From positions 248,001 to 312,000 of the forward strand of contig NW_026251405.1 in the NCBI RefSeq assembly GCF_025118155.1: a stretch of 64,000 nucleotides of DNA, given 5' to 3'. Origin of the DNA: Cokeromyces recurvatus (taxonomy: Eukaryota > Mucoromycota > Mucoromycetes > Mucorales > Mucoraceae). Position 1 is the first letter of the stretch, and every line of letters begins with the position of its first letter. Below, in pieces: positions 1 to 13,181 of the stretch. The notes under the pieces are model-generated. The model was not told where the DNA came from, ran no database searches, and saw nothing but the letters and a program-made list of their open reading frames with translations. The position numbers and the translations under genes are program-made.

Positions 1-1045
1 TCCTAATTGTCTTCCTCTTCAAATTGAAGTTTGTAAAGAAAATATCGAATGGTGTGTTCAAGAAAAGCGTATATTTTTAAAACAAGCACTCGAGACACGT
101 TTAGTAGCACTCTATTTAGATAACAAGATGTATCATGAATCTTTAAATTTGATATCATTACTATTGAAGGAATTAAAACGTTTAGATGATAAAATGGTAC
201 TTGTTGAAGTTCAATTGCTCGAAAGTCGTGTCTGCCATGCCTTAAGAAACCTTCCTAAGGCTCGTGCTGCTTTGACTTCTGCTCGTACATCTGCTAATTC
301 CATTTATTGCCCACCTTTATTACAAGCTGCTTTGGATATGCAATCAGGTGTCCTTCATGCTGAAGAAAAAGATTACAAGACTGCTTACTCTTATTTCTTT
401 GAAACATTTGAAGGTTATTCTAATCAAGAGGATCCTAAGGCTATTTTAGCTCTTAAATATATGTTATTGTGTAAGATTATGTTGAATTTGGTAAGTTTAT
501 AAGGGATTTTGTTTTCGTTTCCCTTGTTTTTTTTTCTAATCTAATATATACATACATGTATATAGACTGAGGATGTTCATGCTATCATTAGTGGAAAGGC
601 TGCATTGAAATATGCAGGTGTAGAGATTGATGCTATGAAGGCTGTTGCTAATGCACACAAGAATAGAAATCTTCAAGAATTTGAAACAGCTTTAGCTACT
701 TACACTAATGAATTAAATAATGATCCCATCATTCGTTCTCAACTTGCAGCATTATATGACACTCTTTTAGAACAGAATTTAGTTCGTATCATTGAACCTT
801 TCTCTCGTGTCGAGATTAGTCATATTGCTGATATGGTCAAATTGCCCACACAACAAGTTGAGGCTAAATTATCACAAATGATTTTGGATAAGAAATTCCA
901 TGGTATTCTTGATCAAGGAGCTGGTTGCTTAATTGTATTTGATGAGCCTGAAGAAGACAAGACTTATGAAACTGCTATTGAAACATTGAAACAAGTTGAT
1001 AAAGTCGTTTCTAGTTTATATCAAAAAGCTGCTAAACTCTCTTAA
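1..1045 (+). CDS. RPN6: 26S proteasome lid subunit Rpn6 / PSMD11 (3' part)
   Basis: The gene enters from the left edge already in frame (codons start at base 2) and stops at 1043-1045. One intron runs 491-565 (gtaagt..tatag), so the exons are <1-490 and 566-1045. The protein is co-linear with the TPR-like helices and C-terminal PCI domain of Rpn6. Recognisable stretches are [51 protein letters not shown] and [17 protein letters not shown], all near-invariant in PSMD11. Rpn6 clamps the lid to the base of the 26S proteasome. The first part of the protein lies outside the window. A second proteasome gene (Rpt6) lies 36 kb away on the other strand. The family assignment is very secure; exact identity to Rpn6 rather than another PCI protein rests on those conserved blocks. 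Confidence 0.95.
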
Positions 1046-1321
1046 ACTAGTTTATTCTTAAAGAATAAAAAGAAAAAGAATAAAAAAAAAGAATAAAAAA
1101 AAAGATGACTATGCCAAGTTTATGTATAATTTTTTTTATTTTTATTATTATTATAATTAATAGCCGTTTTTTCTTGTGAAATGAAAAATAAAAGAAAAAG
1201 AGTAGCAAGACATACACATAAGCAACAAAAAAAAAAATTTACACTATATTAAAAAAAAAAAATCGTCTAAAACAAAATAAGGGATGAAATACTTATTAAA
1301 CGGAAGGGTGAAAGGAAGGGC

Positions 1322-2480
1322 TTATTGTTGAGCACATTGAACTCCGGGTCCAGATTGGTGATGGTCCTCATCATCGTCATATTCATGCATACCACTGCCT
1401 TGTCTAGAACTAGATTGATAACCGTCTGCATCAGCCATAACAACATCTTCAACATGTTTATTAGGGAAAGAAGGAACTGCAGGACGAGGTGGCAAGATGT
1501 TTTCGAGAGCAGCAATATTTTCGGGAGAAGTCCAGTTGGGATTAGGGAAATCAATAGTGAATTTAACAAAGAGATGACCATGTGTATGAGTACGGTAAGC
1601 AGGCATACCTTCGTTAGGAATCACCTTCATTTGATCAGGCTTAATAGCCTCGCCAGGTAAGATATTAACCATAAGAATACGATCATCAAGATGGGGTATA
1701 GCAAACTTACCGCCAGCAAGAGCAGTTAAGAGATCAATCTTTGCTTCATAGATTAAATCATCACCTTGACGCTTGAAATGAGAATGAGGCTTTTCATCAA
1801 TAACAATAATAATATCACCAGGAATAATATTGGGGGCTTGATCACCTTCACCAGCAAAAGTAATCTTTTGTCCATCACGCATACCCTTATCAATAAATAC
1901 TTCAAGAATTTTCTTTTCACCGACTACCTTCTTGCCGCGACAGTTGGTACAACGATCTTTTTCATCAATCACTTCACCAGTGGCTTGACAATCACCACAA
2001 GGTTGTTGCATTTGTTGCACCATAGGTCCCATTTGACGAGTGATAATACGGATACCTTGACCATTACAAGTTCTACATTTACGAACAGCTCCTTCCTTAC
2101 CACCTTTACCATCACACTTGGGACAAAGAATATGCTTTTGAAGAGCAAGTTTACTTGTTTTGCCGTTATAAAGATCTTCAAGGCTAACCTTCAAAGCATG
2201 AACCATATCTTTGCCACGACGAGGACCAGAGGGACCTCTGCGTCCACCACCAAATCCACCACCAAAGAGTTGAGAGAAGAGATCTTCAGCATCCATACCA
2301 CCCATACCAGGTCCACCATTCAATCCTTCTTCACCATATTGATCATATAATTGACGTTTCTCGGGATCAGAAAGAATTTCATAGGCATGAGAGATTTCCT
2401 TAAACTTATCACCAGCATCAGGATTCTAAATCAATTAAGATGGTTGAAATAGACATTTTGTTAACATCTACTAAATACAA

Positions 2481-2521
<41 letters not shown>

Positions 2522-2652
2522 ATATATGTATATAAATATACCTTATCAGGATGATATTTCAAAGCTAATTTTCTATAACTTTTCTTAAGTTCACTATCAG
2601 AAGCATCGGGACTAACACCCAAAATGTCGTAGAATTTTGTCTCTCTAACCAT
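1322..2652 (-). CDS. Class A Hsp40 co-chaperone (Ydj1/DNAJA1 type)
   Basis: Two exons, 2652-2542 and 2425-1322, give 404 residues. Residues 1-70 are a J domain with the HPD triad that stimulates Hsp70 ATPase; the single intron falls directly after HPDK. A Gly/Phe-rich stretch follows, then four CxxCxGxG-type zinc-binding repeats ([32 protein letters not shown]) and the two substrate-binding beta-domains. The protein ends in CAQQ, a CaaX box, so farnesylation and membrane attachment as in Ydj1 and DNAJA1 are expected. The acidic His-rich tail before it is less conserved. It is convergent with Rpn6 across 276 A-rich bases. The intron contains a (TA)n microsatellite. A CCAAT-type motif lies about 155 bp upstream. 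Confidence 0.96.
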
Positions 2653-2858
2653 GATAGTAAATTATAGTAGTAGAAGTGATAAAAAAAAAATAGAAAAAAA
2701 AAATTCAAAAAAAAGAATAATAATTAAGACTTGAGCGTTTATTAAAAAAATCTAATAAAATTTTTTTCCACAACTTTCCTGACTTTTCTCTTTAATTCTG
2801 ATTGGTTGTTGAGATAGTTATGAGCTCTACTGATGTTACACAGGGGCAATACATAGAC

Positions 2859-2907
<49 letters not shown>

Positions 2908-5900
2908 CTACAGAATCTGCATGTAAAAATACCGACTTAATTATTATGAATAATATTACATAGTAGCTTATTACTGGTTATCATTTACTATAAAAAAGAT
3001 ATACAAATATAGTTAAGTCTTAAACTACAAAATGTATTCATATTACTAATTCATAACAAGTTGTGTAGAATGCACTATTTATAAAGTCTTCTAATAATGT
3101 CATCTATTCTTTACAGATTATACAATAACTTGATTATAATCTTTGATTTGTTATATTAATAGCTTTGTTTAAAAGTTAATTTCTGAAGCTTCTTAATTTG
3201 CCTTTGCTACTTTCCTAGTAGGTGTATTCGCAGTGAAAAGATAGATACTTGAAAATTAGGATAATTTTTAAGGAAATATCTAGCATAACGCATAAATTAT
3301 AATTAAGCCATATTATAACTTCTAGATCTTTAAGAAAAAATCATGATCAGATGATTATTATTATTTATTTTCTCTTTTATTCCTAATTGAAGTATTGAAG
3401 ACAGAGTTAGTTATATATAAAAGATGAAAAAGAAAAAACGAAAAAGAAAGAAAGAGACATTAGGATTCCAATAGTCCGTGCTATAATATACATGTTGATT
3501 TCTTTTTATAACTATTTTACTTGCAGCAACTCCTTCTGTCCGTTTGCATAAGCCTACTATCCGTATACAGTTTATCTTTGATTATTTACCGAGTCTTGGT
3601 CCCCCACCATTAATTCCTTCTCCTCATTACAAATCTAATTAATATTTCTTCTTCTTTGTGTTGCCTGTTTCTTTTGACCCTCTTATGTATATCGTATTTC
3701 TTTTAGCTTTTGTCATTGATTCTGATGATCGTTTTACTCTATCTCTTAAGTTATACTATCTTAAAAAAAAAGCATGCTAGTAGGCGTATCATTAAACCTT
3801 TCATTATCAATCACCCATAGGAATTCTCATATATGTTCTGTGGATACCTACCATGTCTTTCGTGATAACCGTTAAGTTACATCTCTATTCGTCAATTATT
3901 GATGATCAAATTCACCTTTGAGTATTCGAACTATTCGATGTTGAATCTGACTCGACGTTTGCTCTCTTTGTCCATAATAGAGTAAAAAGGCGTCGAATCA
4001 ATCAATTGTTTTGTCTCTAGCTCTTTGGACTGGTATCCCACAGGAAGCTATTATCAATACAAATAAATGAGTCATATTATTCACTTTTGAAAACTTGCCG
4101 ATCACTGCGAACATCTTCTCTCTCTCTCTCTGATTTTACAAACACTCTAATAATCGCTAATTCTAATGAGGATCGATATATATATATATTACGATGCCTT
4201 ACATATTTCATCTTGAAAGATAATAAATCTATAAACATGTATAAACTCTCTGGATAAGCAATCATATTTTATATTCGCGTGTCTGAGTCAATTATAGTAG
4301 AACTCACTTTGTCATTTGAATTAAAAAGTAGGGCACCTCAAATGTTTTTTTTTCTTTTGACAAAAGATGTACTATATTGATATGGTTAGTTATATCTGCA
4401 GGTTATAATACATTAAAGATCCGGAGGCTTTTAAAGTGTGGAGTTGTATACACAATATTGATAAATGCGTCTATGTTTGCCTCTCAGGATGTAAAGCTTT
4501 CTGGAATAATCGTTATTTTTCAATTGTGTTGAGATTTAAGCAAAGCAATGAAAAGGAAAAAAAAAATAAGGTTTAGTATAGCTATCAACAGTCAAATATG
4601 ATTACAACTTTCTTATCTGTTATGAAGCTATAATTTGAACTAATGTATGTCACAAGGGCTTATATACTATAAACAATAGGGTTATAGGAATCAAATCATA
4701 ATTTTTTTTTTAAAAAAAACCAATGCTGTACAATTAAATGGCGTTTATCAGGTTAAGTGAACAGTTGAAAGTTTAAGAATAAAAGAGGAGGGTAAACTTC
4801 ATTAATTAACATTCAAATTTGTTTATTCTACAAGGATACTTCACCTTAATTTCTCATCTATCTATCTATTTATTATCTTAGAGATTTCTTGACTATATTT
4901 AAACTGAAAAGTGTTTTCAAGGGCAAAAAGTGCTTGATTTATACTATAAATCGACAGAAATCCAAGTGATACGAACTCTGTATTTATATTTTTTAGTTTA
5001 ACTTTTGCAAGAATATTTATATACATGTATATCATATGAAATAAAATAAAACCCCATAATGAGTATATTGTCTATTGCAACTGAATGATCAAGTTCAGGC
5101 TAAGACTATTGTGATATAGACTGAGATGTATTAGGTGGATCAGTTATACCAGTTAGACTAGTTAAGTTGAATAAATTAATTGTATCAGTTAGATCGACTA
5201 AATTGACCTGAAGAAGTAAGTTGATAGCTACAGCAGTATACTTTATCAGCCAATCGGGCAAAACATTCCTCTATGCAAGATCCCTGTTGTCTAAGATAGA
5301 ACTAGCTGTGTTGACCTGTTTCTGTGAATAGCTTTGTATGTATACATATAACATTATATACATATATATATATTTATATGTGTTCTATATTCTTTATCGA
5401 CACCCTTTCAAACGTTTTACTCACAGTAGTTATCTTTTAAGGCTCTCTGAACACTTATTATTTGATTGTCAAGCCAGCCACTTTACTTCTTCTTTGCTTT
5501 CTCTTTAATCACTAAAAGATTGTTAAATCCATAACGATACTACAGTAAAACATAAACTAGATTGAATACATCTGATAAAGAAGTGGTTATTATGGTTTTA
5601 GCTGGAGAAAAGAGAAAGAGAAAATCAGAAAGAGAATAGGATTGCTTCCATACACTTATCGAAAAATAATATGGGAATTAGAAACACGCGAAACTACAGA
5701 TATTTATAACCACATCAGTAATACCACATGTTAATCATAATTTTTTAAAGATGATAAAAGCATGACAATTTTCAATATTTTTAGAAAATTACAAAGTCCA
5801 ATAAAAAAGTATATAATACTTTGGGTTAAATTACCATTTTCGGGATCAGGAACGGGAATGACTTTGTTGTTGTTGTTATTGTCAAAACTGAAAAAGAAAA

Positions 5901-6896
5901 AGAACTTGCCTTTTTTTAACCTTTGTTTTTTTTAGCGGAGTTAACGATACTAGCTATTTCTATCACTTTCATATCAAGCATTACTGCTTATTTGCAATGG
6001 GGGTAGTAAGTAACATAATAGCTTGTACAGTCATCATTTTAAGCTCCGTAGAATGTATTATTCTCTTTACGACTAACTTGCTAAATATTTCCCAACACTT
6101 TCTTCTTTAGGCACAATAAACAATCCGTATACGATAGCACAATTGACATAAATTACACAATAAACACACAAAAAGAATTTATTGAAGATGTGTTCTTTTT
6201 TTTTTTTTTTAGAAATCTGAAATTAAAAAAAGATATCATAGATCAAAGTCATTTTGTCACTTAAATAGCATGCAAGGTGACGTCGTCTTTATAGACATAT
6301 AAATGCTTTATATTTAACGTTGTTTCATTTCTGTAAAGAATGAAATTTGACATATCATATTTTTATCGGAAAAAAGTTGAAATAGCACCTATTGATTGGA
6401 CATGTACCATAAATTCAAAGAACGTCCCTAAACAACAGTGTTTATATCTTTGGCTTGCTCTTATTCACCATGTTTCTCACCATCTATGAGCCTCTTTTTT
6501 TTTTTAATATTTTAATTTTTTTAATATTTTTTTTTTTTTTTTTTTTTTCATAATTTGTTTTCCTATTATTATTATTATTATTATTTTAGTTAAACTCTCC
6601 TTCGCATGTTTTTTAAAAAAAACATATAATATTTTTCTTCTTTTCTTTTTTCTACTTCAATACTTTCCTTTTATACGGTCTCTAGACATATCTAAATTTA
6701 ATATACACTTAGCTCTTATATACACATAATATATATCTTTATTCATATATTTTTATATATATACACTTACACACTTTTTATATACATATTTTATCCTATA
6801 ATATCTATATACATATTTCTTTTTTTCTTTAAAAAAACACACCTTTTAATTTACATATACTTACATATTTTACATATTATAATTAATTAATAATAT
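2653..6896. other. Gene-poor 4.2 kb intergenic stretch
   Basis: No intact gene is visible in about 4.2 kb. The segment starts with the promoter side of the Hsp40 gene and contains a T-tract of about 45 bases at 2861-2905. Two short stretches look coding-like. The first is an open frame at 3529-3642 on the + strand, directly preceded by a ttgcag acceptor. The second is a possible exon at 5836-5877 on the - strand, flanked by AG and GT. Neither connects to a complete reading frame. Loose repeats of a 'cagtta' word occur at about 5140-5195. The last 300 bp before the KH gene are very T- and TA-rich, as expected for a 5' leader. Confidence 0.5.
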
Positions 6897-7589
6897 ATGG
6901 CTGCGCTGTCATTTAGCTACGCACCTCCATTATCGAGTCAATGCACTCAATATATCAACCAGGATGAAACAATGATTGTATCCAACTTGAAAGAAACATG
7001 TCAAAAAATTATGTCAACAAGAGGGTGCCAAATATCTGTTATCACTACGAAAACAAAACAGCAAAGCTCTAATACATGTAACAATAATACTACAACAAAT
7101 AACATTATTAACTGCAATAATATCGAATTTAATATTTCTTTGACTGGCTCAACTCAAGCTTTAATGGAAGCTCGCGGCGACTTACTTCAGAACTGTCCAC
7201 TTGAGGTTAGAATATACATATATATATATATATAAAGAGAGAAAAAGAAAGGAAAACTCGATATAATTTTTATTAACATTTTACTTTTATTTTAATGATC
7301 AATAACTCTTGGAATCAATCTTTATTTTAGACTAAATTATTAATTCACATACCACCTACTTCCAAATTACAATTATTAACCGATCGTTTTAATCAGTTGC
7401 AAAAAGAATTAAACACAAAAATCAATGTTATTCCCGAAAAACTTAATCATTCAAGTCTCATCTCAGATAATAAAGTAACCATTGAGATCATCGGTATTCC
7501 TTCTCAAGTTGAAATATGTCGAGTGCGTGTTCTTGTGGCTATTGACGAAATAATGGTAGGATAATTAGGGAAAAAAAAATTGAAATATT

Positions 7590-7626
<37 letters not shown>

Positions 7627-10328
7627 ATACAATTAAGCCCCGACTAAAATCACATTCCATTATTGTCTACACATTTCTTTACGTAATAGAAATCGTTTAA
7701 AACTGAAATTGTTCGATTACCTTTAAAACTACAATATCTTATTTGCGGCAGAAAAAGAGCCGGATTATTACCAATTATTGAAGAAACTGCAACAAATATC
7801 TATTTTCCTTCTCCATTTACCAATTATAATCCTATCACTAATAATAACAGCTCAAATAATAATACAATCGGTGAAAATGAAGATAATCAGGAAGATCTTC
7901 GATCTGTCATTTATATTACAGGTGAACCTAATCAGGTCTCACGTGTAAAAGATATGTTAAATAAGCTTGCTATTCAAAAAGTATGTAAATCATTTACTGG
8001 CTTTTTTTTATATATATGTCTATCATTATTAACTTGAATTTCCTTTTTTGACAGGCAAAATCAATGTATCACAAAGATACTGCACTTTATGCAAGAAAAA
8101 TAGATTGGCTTTTATTATATCGTCGCGACGAATTGCGTAAAATCATGCATGACAATGGTAAAATGTTTTAGTTATTTATTTATATTTTTTTTTCTTCTTG
8201 TTTCTTTTTCTTTTTTTATTTTTATTTATTTATTTATTTTTTCTAAAACTAACATAAAAAAAAATTTTTTTCCCTCCTTCTAGGCGCTTATATTGAATTT
8301 CCATCCATTGGTTCTGGAGATAATCGTGTTACTGTTTATGCTGAAAATCGAGTGAACGCAGAACGTACATTAAGAGCACTTAACTTTCAAGCATGTAATA
8401 TTTACGAGGCATGCTTCTATTTTAATAATCGTGATAGTGCAATTTATGATTCAACTGGAGCTCATTCATTTTTTGATTCTATCTCTAACCTTATGAACCT
8501 TGTATCTCAACTTTCTCAAATATCTGGCTCTGAAGTGATTTACAAGACCGATCCTAGCTGTATTGAGGTACTTGGACCCGAACGTGCCATTCGTAATGTT
8601 TACCAGAGGCTCCAGGAGATGCAATTCCTTCAAGTCTTTCATCAATATACTATTTTCCGTGTTGAATCTTCAAATGATCAACGAGATTTTATCTCTGGGA
8701 AAAAAAATGGAAAAATTAATAAAATCATGAAAACTTCAGGCGCCAAGATTAGATTTATACCTTTCATGAATGATTACAATTTTGTCATTGAAGTTGAAAG
8801 TACAAGCTTCACTAAGGCTTTGGATGGTCTTACGTTACTTCAAGAAGAGTTGCCTGCTGAAATATCATTTTATGTCCCAGAGTCATATCATAAGCGTATT
8901 ATCGGTGTAGGTGGCAAAAATATTCAACGTATTATGAAGAAATATGGTGTCTATGTTAAATTTTCAAACACAGAAGAATTTGCATCTCTCGGTGGTTATT
9001 ATAACAATGAAGACAACGTTGTAGCTCGTACGCCGATGAAAAATCAAATTAATTTAGATAATTTGCGTCATGCTGTCATGGAATTAATTCATCCTAAAGA
9101 CCGCGACTATATAGTCGAGATGATTCAAATTCCTTTTGGCTATCATCGGGATTTAATTCATAAATATCAAAACAGTTTTATTACTGAAGAACTTGTCAAA
9201 AAGACAAATACTCAAGTTGTTTGGCCTGATGCTGAACTTGCTAATAATGAGGTTGAATTGCTTGGCCCAGAGGCCCATATGTCTACCGCCTATAAGATGA
9301 TGGAAAGCATTGTGCCTGAGTCATATGATTTGCATGTGCTTCAAAGCTCCGCTTTTACAGACGCGATTCAGTCGGATCTTTTTGGAGAAAAAGTAGTTGA
9401 GTTGCTTCGTAAAGATTTTAATATATCTGTTGAATCACACTTGGAGAGCAAACGGGGTCCATTTATTCGTCTTCATATGACTCGAGATAAAGTGATGACA
9501 TCTCTTAAGGATGCACTAAAGATCGTTATTGACTATTTAAATAATCAAAATGTATCTCTTTACGAGAATACGACTGTAGATACTCTCTTTGGTATGATTG
9601 AAAAAAATCAATTGCTTGCTCACAAAAAAAGTTCTTCAAGTAAAGCGAATACGAATAGTTTACTTGATTCTTCCTCGCTCTTAAAATACCAATCACAGCC
9701 CATTATCAGCAATAATACAACCTCTTCTGTATCTATGGTACGATCATCTGACGATACTATCTATACATCCCCCCCTAATAGTAGCTTACATAATGCTTCC
9801 ACTAACATGACTCCACCACAAGTGTATCAATTCTTCAATTTCCCAAATGATACTGCTAGTTTAACAAATAATCCTCTTGATAACAATAGTTGGATGCCCC
9901 TGAATTCTCAAATGCAACAACCGATACCATCCACTTCTACATCTATCCAATCGAACGGTAGTGGTGAAAACAATATCCGAGCTATCTTTGATGCACCCAT
10001 GGAGTTGACTGATCAAGAACGTGCTGTTCTTAATAACTATCGTTATCAAAGGATACCAATGCCACCTCCTCCCACCACCAATTTTGGATTCCCTCAAGCG
10101 ATGCCCACTACTTCATCTACTAGTGATATTTGGTCCACTAATACTCCTTCTCAGATTCCAGGTAGTCGCCGATCAACTGGTTTTTCTACAGCAAGCTCTA
10201 TGACAAGTCCACCTGCAACTAATCGCCGAAAGGCTGCTACTAGTTATGGAGCTAATACAGCTACAGATGCTATTAACATGATGGTAAATATAACACATAT
10301 ACATATATGAAAGTCTTTATTTATATAG

Positions 10329-10367
<39 letters not shown>

Positions 10368-10717
10368 GATTTAATGATAATAATAATGGCGTGTTTTATC
10401 CTTCTATGGGGCAGATGACACCAAATGCAACAGAATTTAATCCATATAGTGATACATCTACTACTTCAGGAAGTTTAAAACCAAATCAATCGATGCCTGA
10501 ACCAATACTAGACACACATTTTAATACTGGTAATCGACCCTCTTTCCAACAATCATCTAATACATTTCATGTTAATCAAGCATCTCAAGCGTTTAGTCAG
10601 TTAAGTCTTGGCAACTATCGACAACCACCCAACACTAACTTTATTCCACGTAATACACCCTCTAAGCATGATCAGCAACAACAACAACAACAACAGTTTT
10701 TTACAAATAATAATTAA
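6897..10717 (+). CDS. Multi-KH-domain RNA-binding protein
   Basis: Six exons (6897-7205, 7331-7555, 7690-7980, 8055-8157, 8284-10283, 10367-10717) give 1092 residues in one frame. Several KH modules are visible from their GxxG loops: GRKRAG in exon 3, GKKNG and GVGG (in IIGVGGKNIQRIMKKYG) in exon 5. Further degenerate repeats follow. The last third is low complexity, rich in Ser, Asn, Pro and Gln, with a terminal poly-Gln run. The layout suggests a cytoplasmic mRNA-binding regulator of the vigilin/Bicaudal-C type. Fungal relatives with several degenerate KH domains exist, but I cannot name a specific orthologue. Intron 2 holds an A-tract of about 33 bases and intron 5 a (TA)n run. The start ATG follows a long TA-rich leader and is the first in frame. 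Confidence 0.85.
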
Positions 10718-11303
10718 TGAAATAATTACCTTTTATATATAAGTATATACATATATACATATATATATATATATAATATAATATAATATAGTATAATATA
10801 GTATAATATAATATAATATAATAAATAAAGAATGTATCTTTATAAATATTCGTCTATACAAGGTTTTGAAGTTTTTTTATTGTTTGTTTGTTTCCTAGTT
10901 TAATATGATATATAACCCTCTATTACTACTACTATTTATAATCTATTCTATAATAGTATCCTACCTAATTCAACACTATATACACTATTAGTCAGTTAGT
11001 AGAGAGAGAGAGAGAGAGGGAAAAAAAGGAAAAAGTAATATCCTCTCTTAAATTACACTACTATAGTAAAATAAATGTGTGTATGTGTGTGTATGTATGT
11101 GTGTGTGTGTGTGTGTTTTATTACTTTTCACCTATTTTAGTGATTTGTTTTGCACTTGTTTCAAATTAAATTTATTGTGTGATTTCCTTTTTTTTTTTTT
11201 GTTAATGTTCGTATAAAAGTAAATTTAATTTGTAGCTTGTTTTATTGAATGTACTGATACAGATATAAGGATTATATTATATTATATATATACGTATACT
11301 TGT

Positions 11304-11335
<32 letters not shown>

Positions 11336-12419
11336 TGCCAGAGTAGAGAATGAAGTTGTTATTACTGATAATTAAAATTCATATTGATTCTAGTCATATT
11401 TAAGCTTTATTATCAATGAAGACAAAATAGGGACAAAATCTTTATTTTACTATGTGTATATAAATGAATCAAGTTTGTTTAGTATTGTACTGTATTTTTT
11501 TTTCTAAGCAATAAGGAACACTTACATAACTATAATACTTTCTTTCTATCAAATATGACATTAAACTAGAGTAAAAAGTATAAATGTAGTTTCCTTTCTT
11601 TATATATATATATATATATGAGGGATTGATAGTTTGGGCTGGTAGTATCCCTTATATATAGAATAGTTCTATTTGTTTGGATCTTCATGACGCTTCTACT
11701 TTCCGGTATAAATAACGAGTTATACCAGGTATGTTAGAACACGACTCTGCTAAGTGGAAATGACTATGAGCATCTCACCCCAGCTAGCTCTTTAGAGAAA
11801 GCTATGCGGCTTACGGAAACTCTACAAACTCATTAATCAGACCTGGAATCAAATTACCTTTTTTTTTTTTTCTTTATTTAAACGGAGCTTTTTCCTCTAC
11901 TGCTGCTGCTGCTTTTATAAATTCTGTCGATCTATTGACTTTATTATAATTGAGTCAAGCTATTGTTCTATCGGGTCTTTATAAAGCCTACATTACTACA
12001 TAATATATTACAAGTGAAAAAAAAAAGATATTACTTTCTTTTAGTAAAAAAAAAAAAATAGTAGATTATTAACTTGAAGACAACTTGTTTGTATATAAAA
12101 CTAATCATATAATAAGCTTGAATCTAGCATATGCCTAATGACAACGACTCTATTATACTCTGTATATTAACATAGGGTGTAGTGACTTTGATTATTAATC
12201 TACGAAATCGTTGTATATAAAGATGTATATAAATATACACTTGCACTACATTGCATATATGAAGAAAATAGCCTACATGTTTTATGTAAAATTAAAATTA
12301 TGGTAAAAACATTTTTATCTCTTTTGTCAAAAGGAGAATATTTATTATTGCTTTATATAATAATCATAATTATATTTATAGGTCATCTACACTAATATAG
12401 ACATAGTATATACTACAGT

Positions 12420-12462
<43 letters not shown>

Positions 12463-13181
12463 TCAAATGATTGAATGAATGTATACATTAGTTTTTATTT
12501 ATCTTATTTCTAATAAAACTATTTAATATAATATTTAATTCTGCTTGAAATTTAATGCAAGTTTAGTACGTCTAGAGTTTTATTATTTTTATGTAATGTT
12601 ATATATATGCGTGTGTGTGTGTGCATGTATATGATGGATAACATAAATCTGTATAATTTATCGCGAGATTTCTCTACGTCTTATATATTTGAAATCTTTT
12701 TTTTTTTATTTTATTTTAAAAATCCTTATTAGAAGTAAAGTATTGAGTACATCAAAGTTATCTGAATAGGTTTACACAGTGTGGAGCGGGAAGGTTAAAC
12801 CCTTCCTATTCCCCTTTGGAATCAAGATAAAAAAAAAAAAGAATAATAGAGTGAAGACAAAAAAAAAACGAATGTATTGGTGACCTTATTCAATGAGTGT
12901 AAGAATTGGAGAGCTAATCGAATTCTTTGGTATAGAAAAGTTACTTTTAGTAGGAATGTATTTTTGTATGTATGGTTTTTACTGTGTACTTGGTCCAAAT
13001 TATATTTCTTAACCTTCTTCTTAGGATTATGCTTTAAAATAATCCTGATATAATTTTCATTGGCAAGCAATAGTGTATACACTTTTTTTTTCAACTTCCG
13101 CAGTTGTTCATTTATTTTTGCCATTCTCTTATTTTTATTTTTATTTTTTTTTTCCTTCATCCTTTCAAGTCATAAACCAAA
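10718..13181. other. 2.5 kb intergenic stretch, no gene recognised
   Basis: This stretch contains (TA)n, (TG)n and (GA)n microsatellites (around 10750-10830, 10983-11020, 11080-11116 and 11313-11335) and an A-tract of about 39 bases at 12423-12461. A segment of more mixed composition at about 11690-11860 could be transcribed, but matches no RNA family I know. A 112-codon frame on the - strand at 12822-13160 is mostly Lys and Phe runs; it is recorded as rejected. No transfer RNA signature was found. Confidence 0.45.

Noticed and set aside
1325..2350. Plus-strand frames of 111 and 194 codons opposite the Hsp40 gene
   Set aside because: They are mirror frames of a strongly conserved coding exon and have Thr/Asn-rich, unnatural composition.
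3920..3940. GTTCGAAT-like word as a tRNA B box
   Set aside because: The word lacks the final C of the B-box, and no A box or cloverleaf could be formed around it. The same holds for similar words near 29320 and 29355.
11690..11860. Possible spliceosomal or other structured RNA
   Set aside because: More mixed base composition than its surroundings, but no match to U1, U2, U4, U5, U6 or RNase P signatures.
12822..13160. 112-codon minus-strand frame just upstream of Yju2
   Set aside because: It begins with Lys/Asn runs from a T-rich leader and ends in Phe/Leu runs. The middle has some normal composition, but no domain and no support from splice sites. It would also leave almost no promoter for Yju2.
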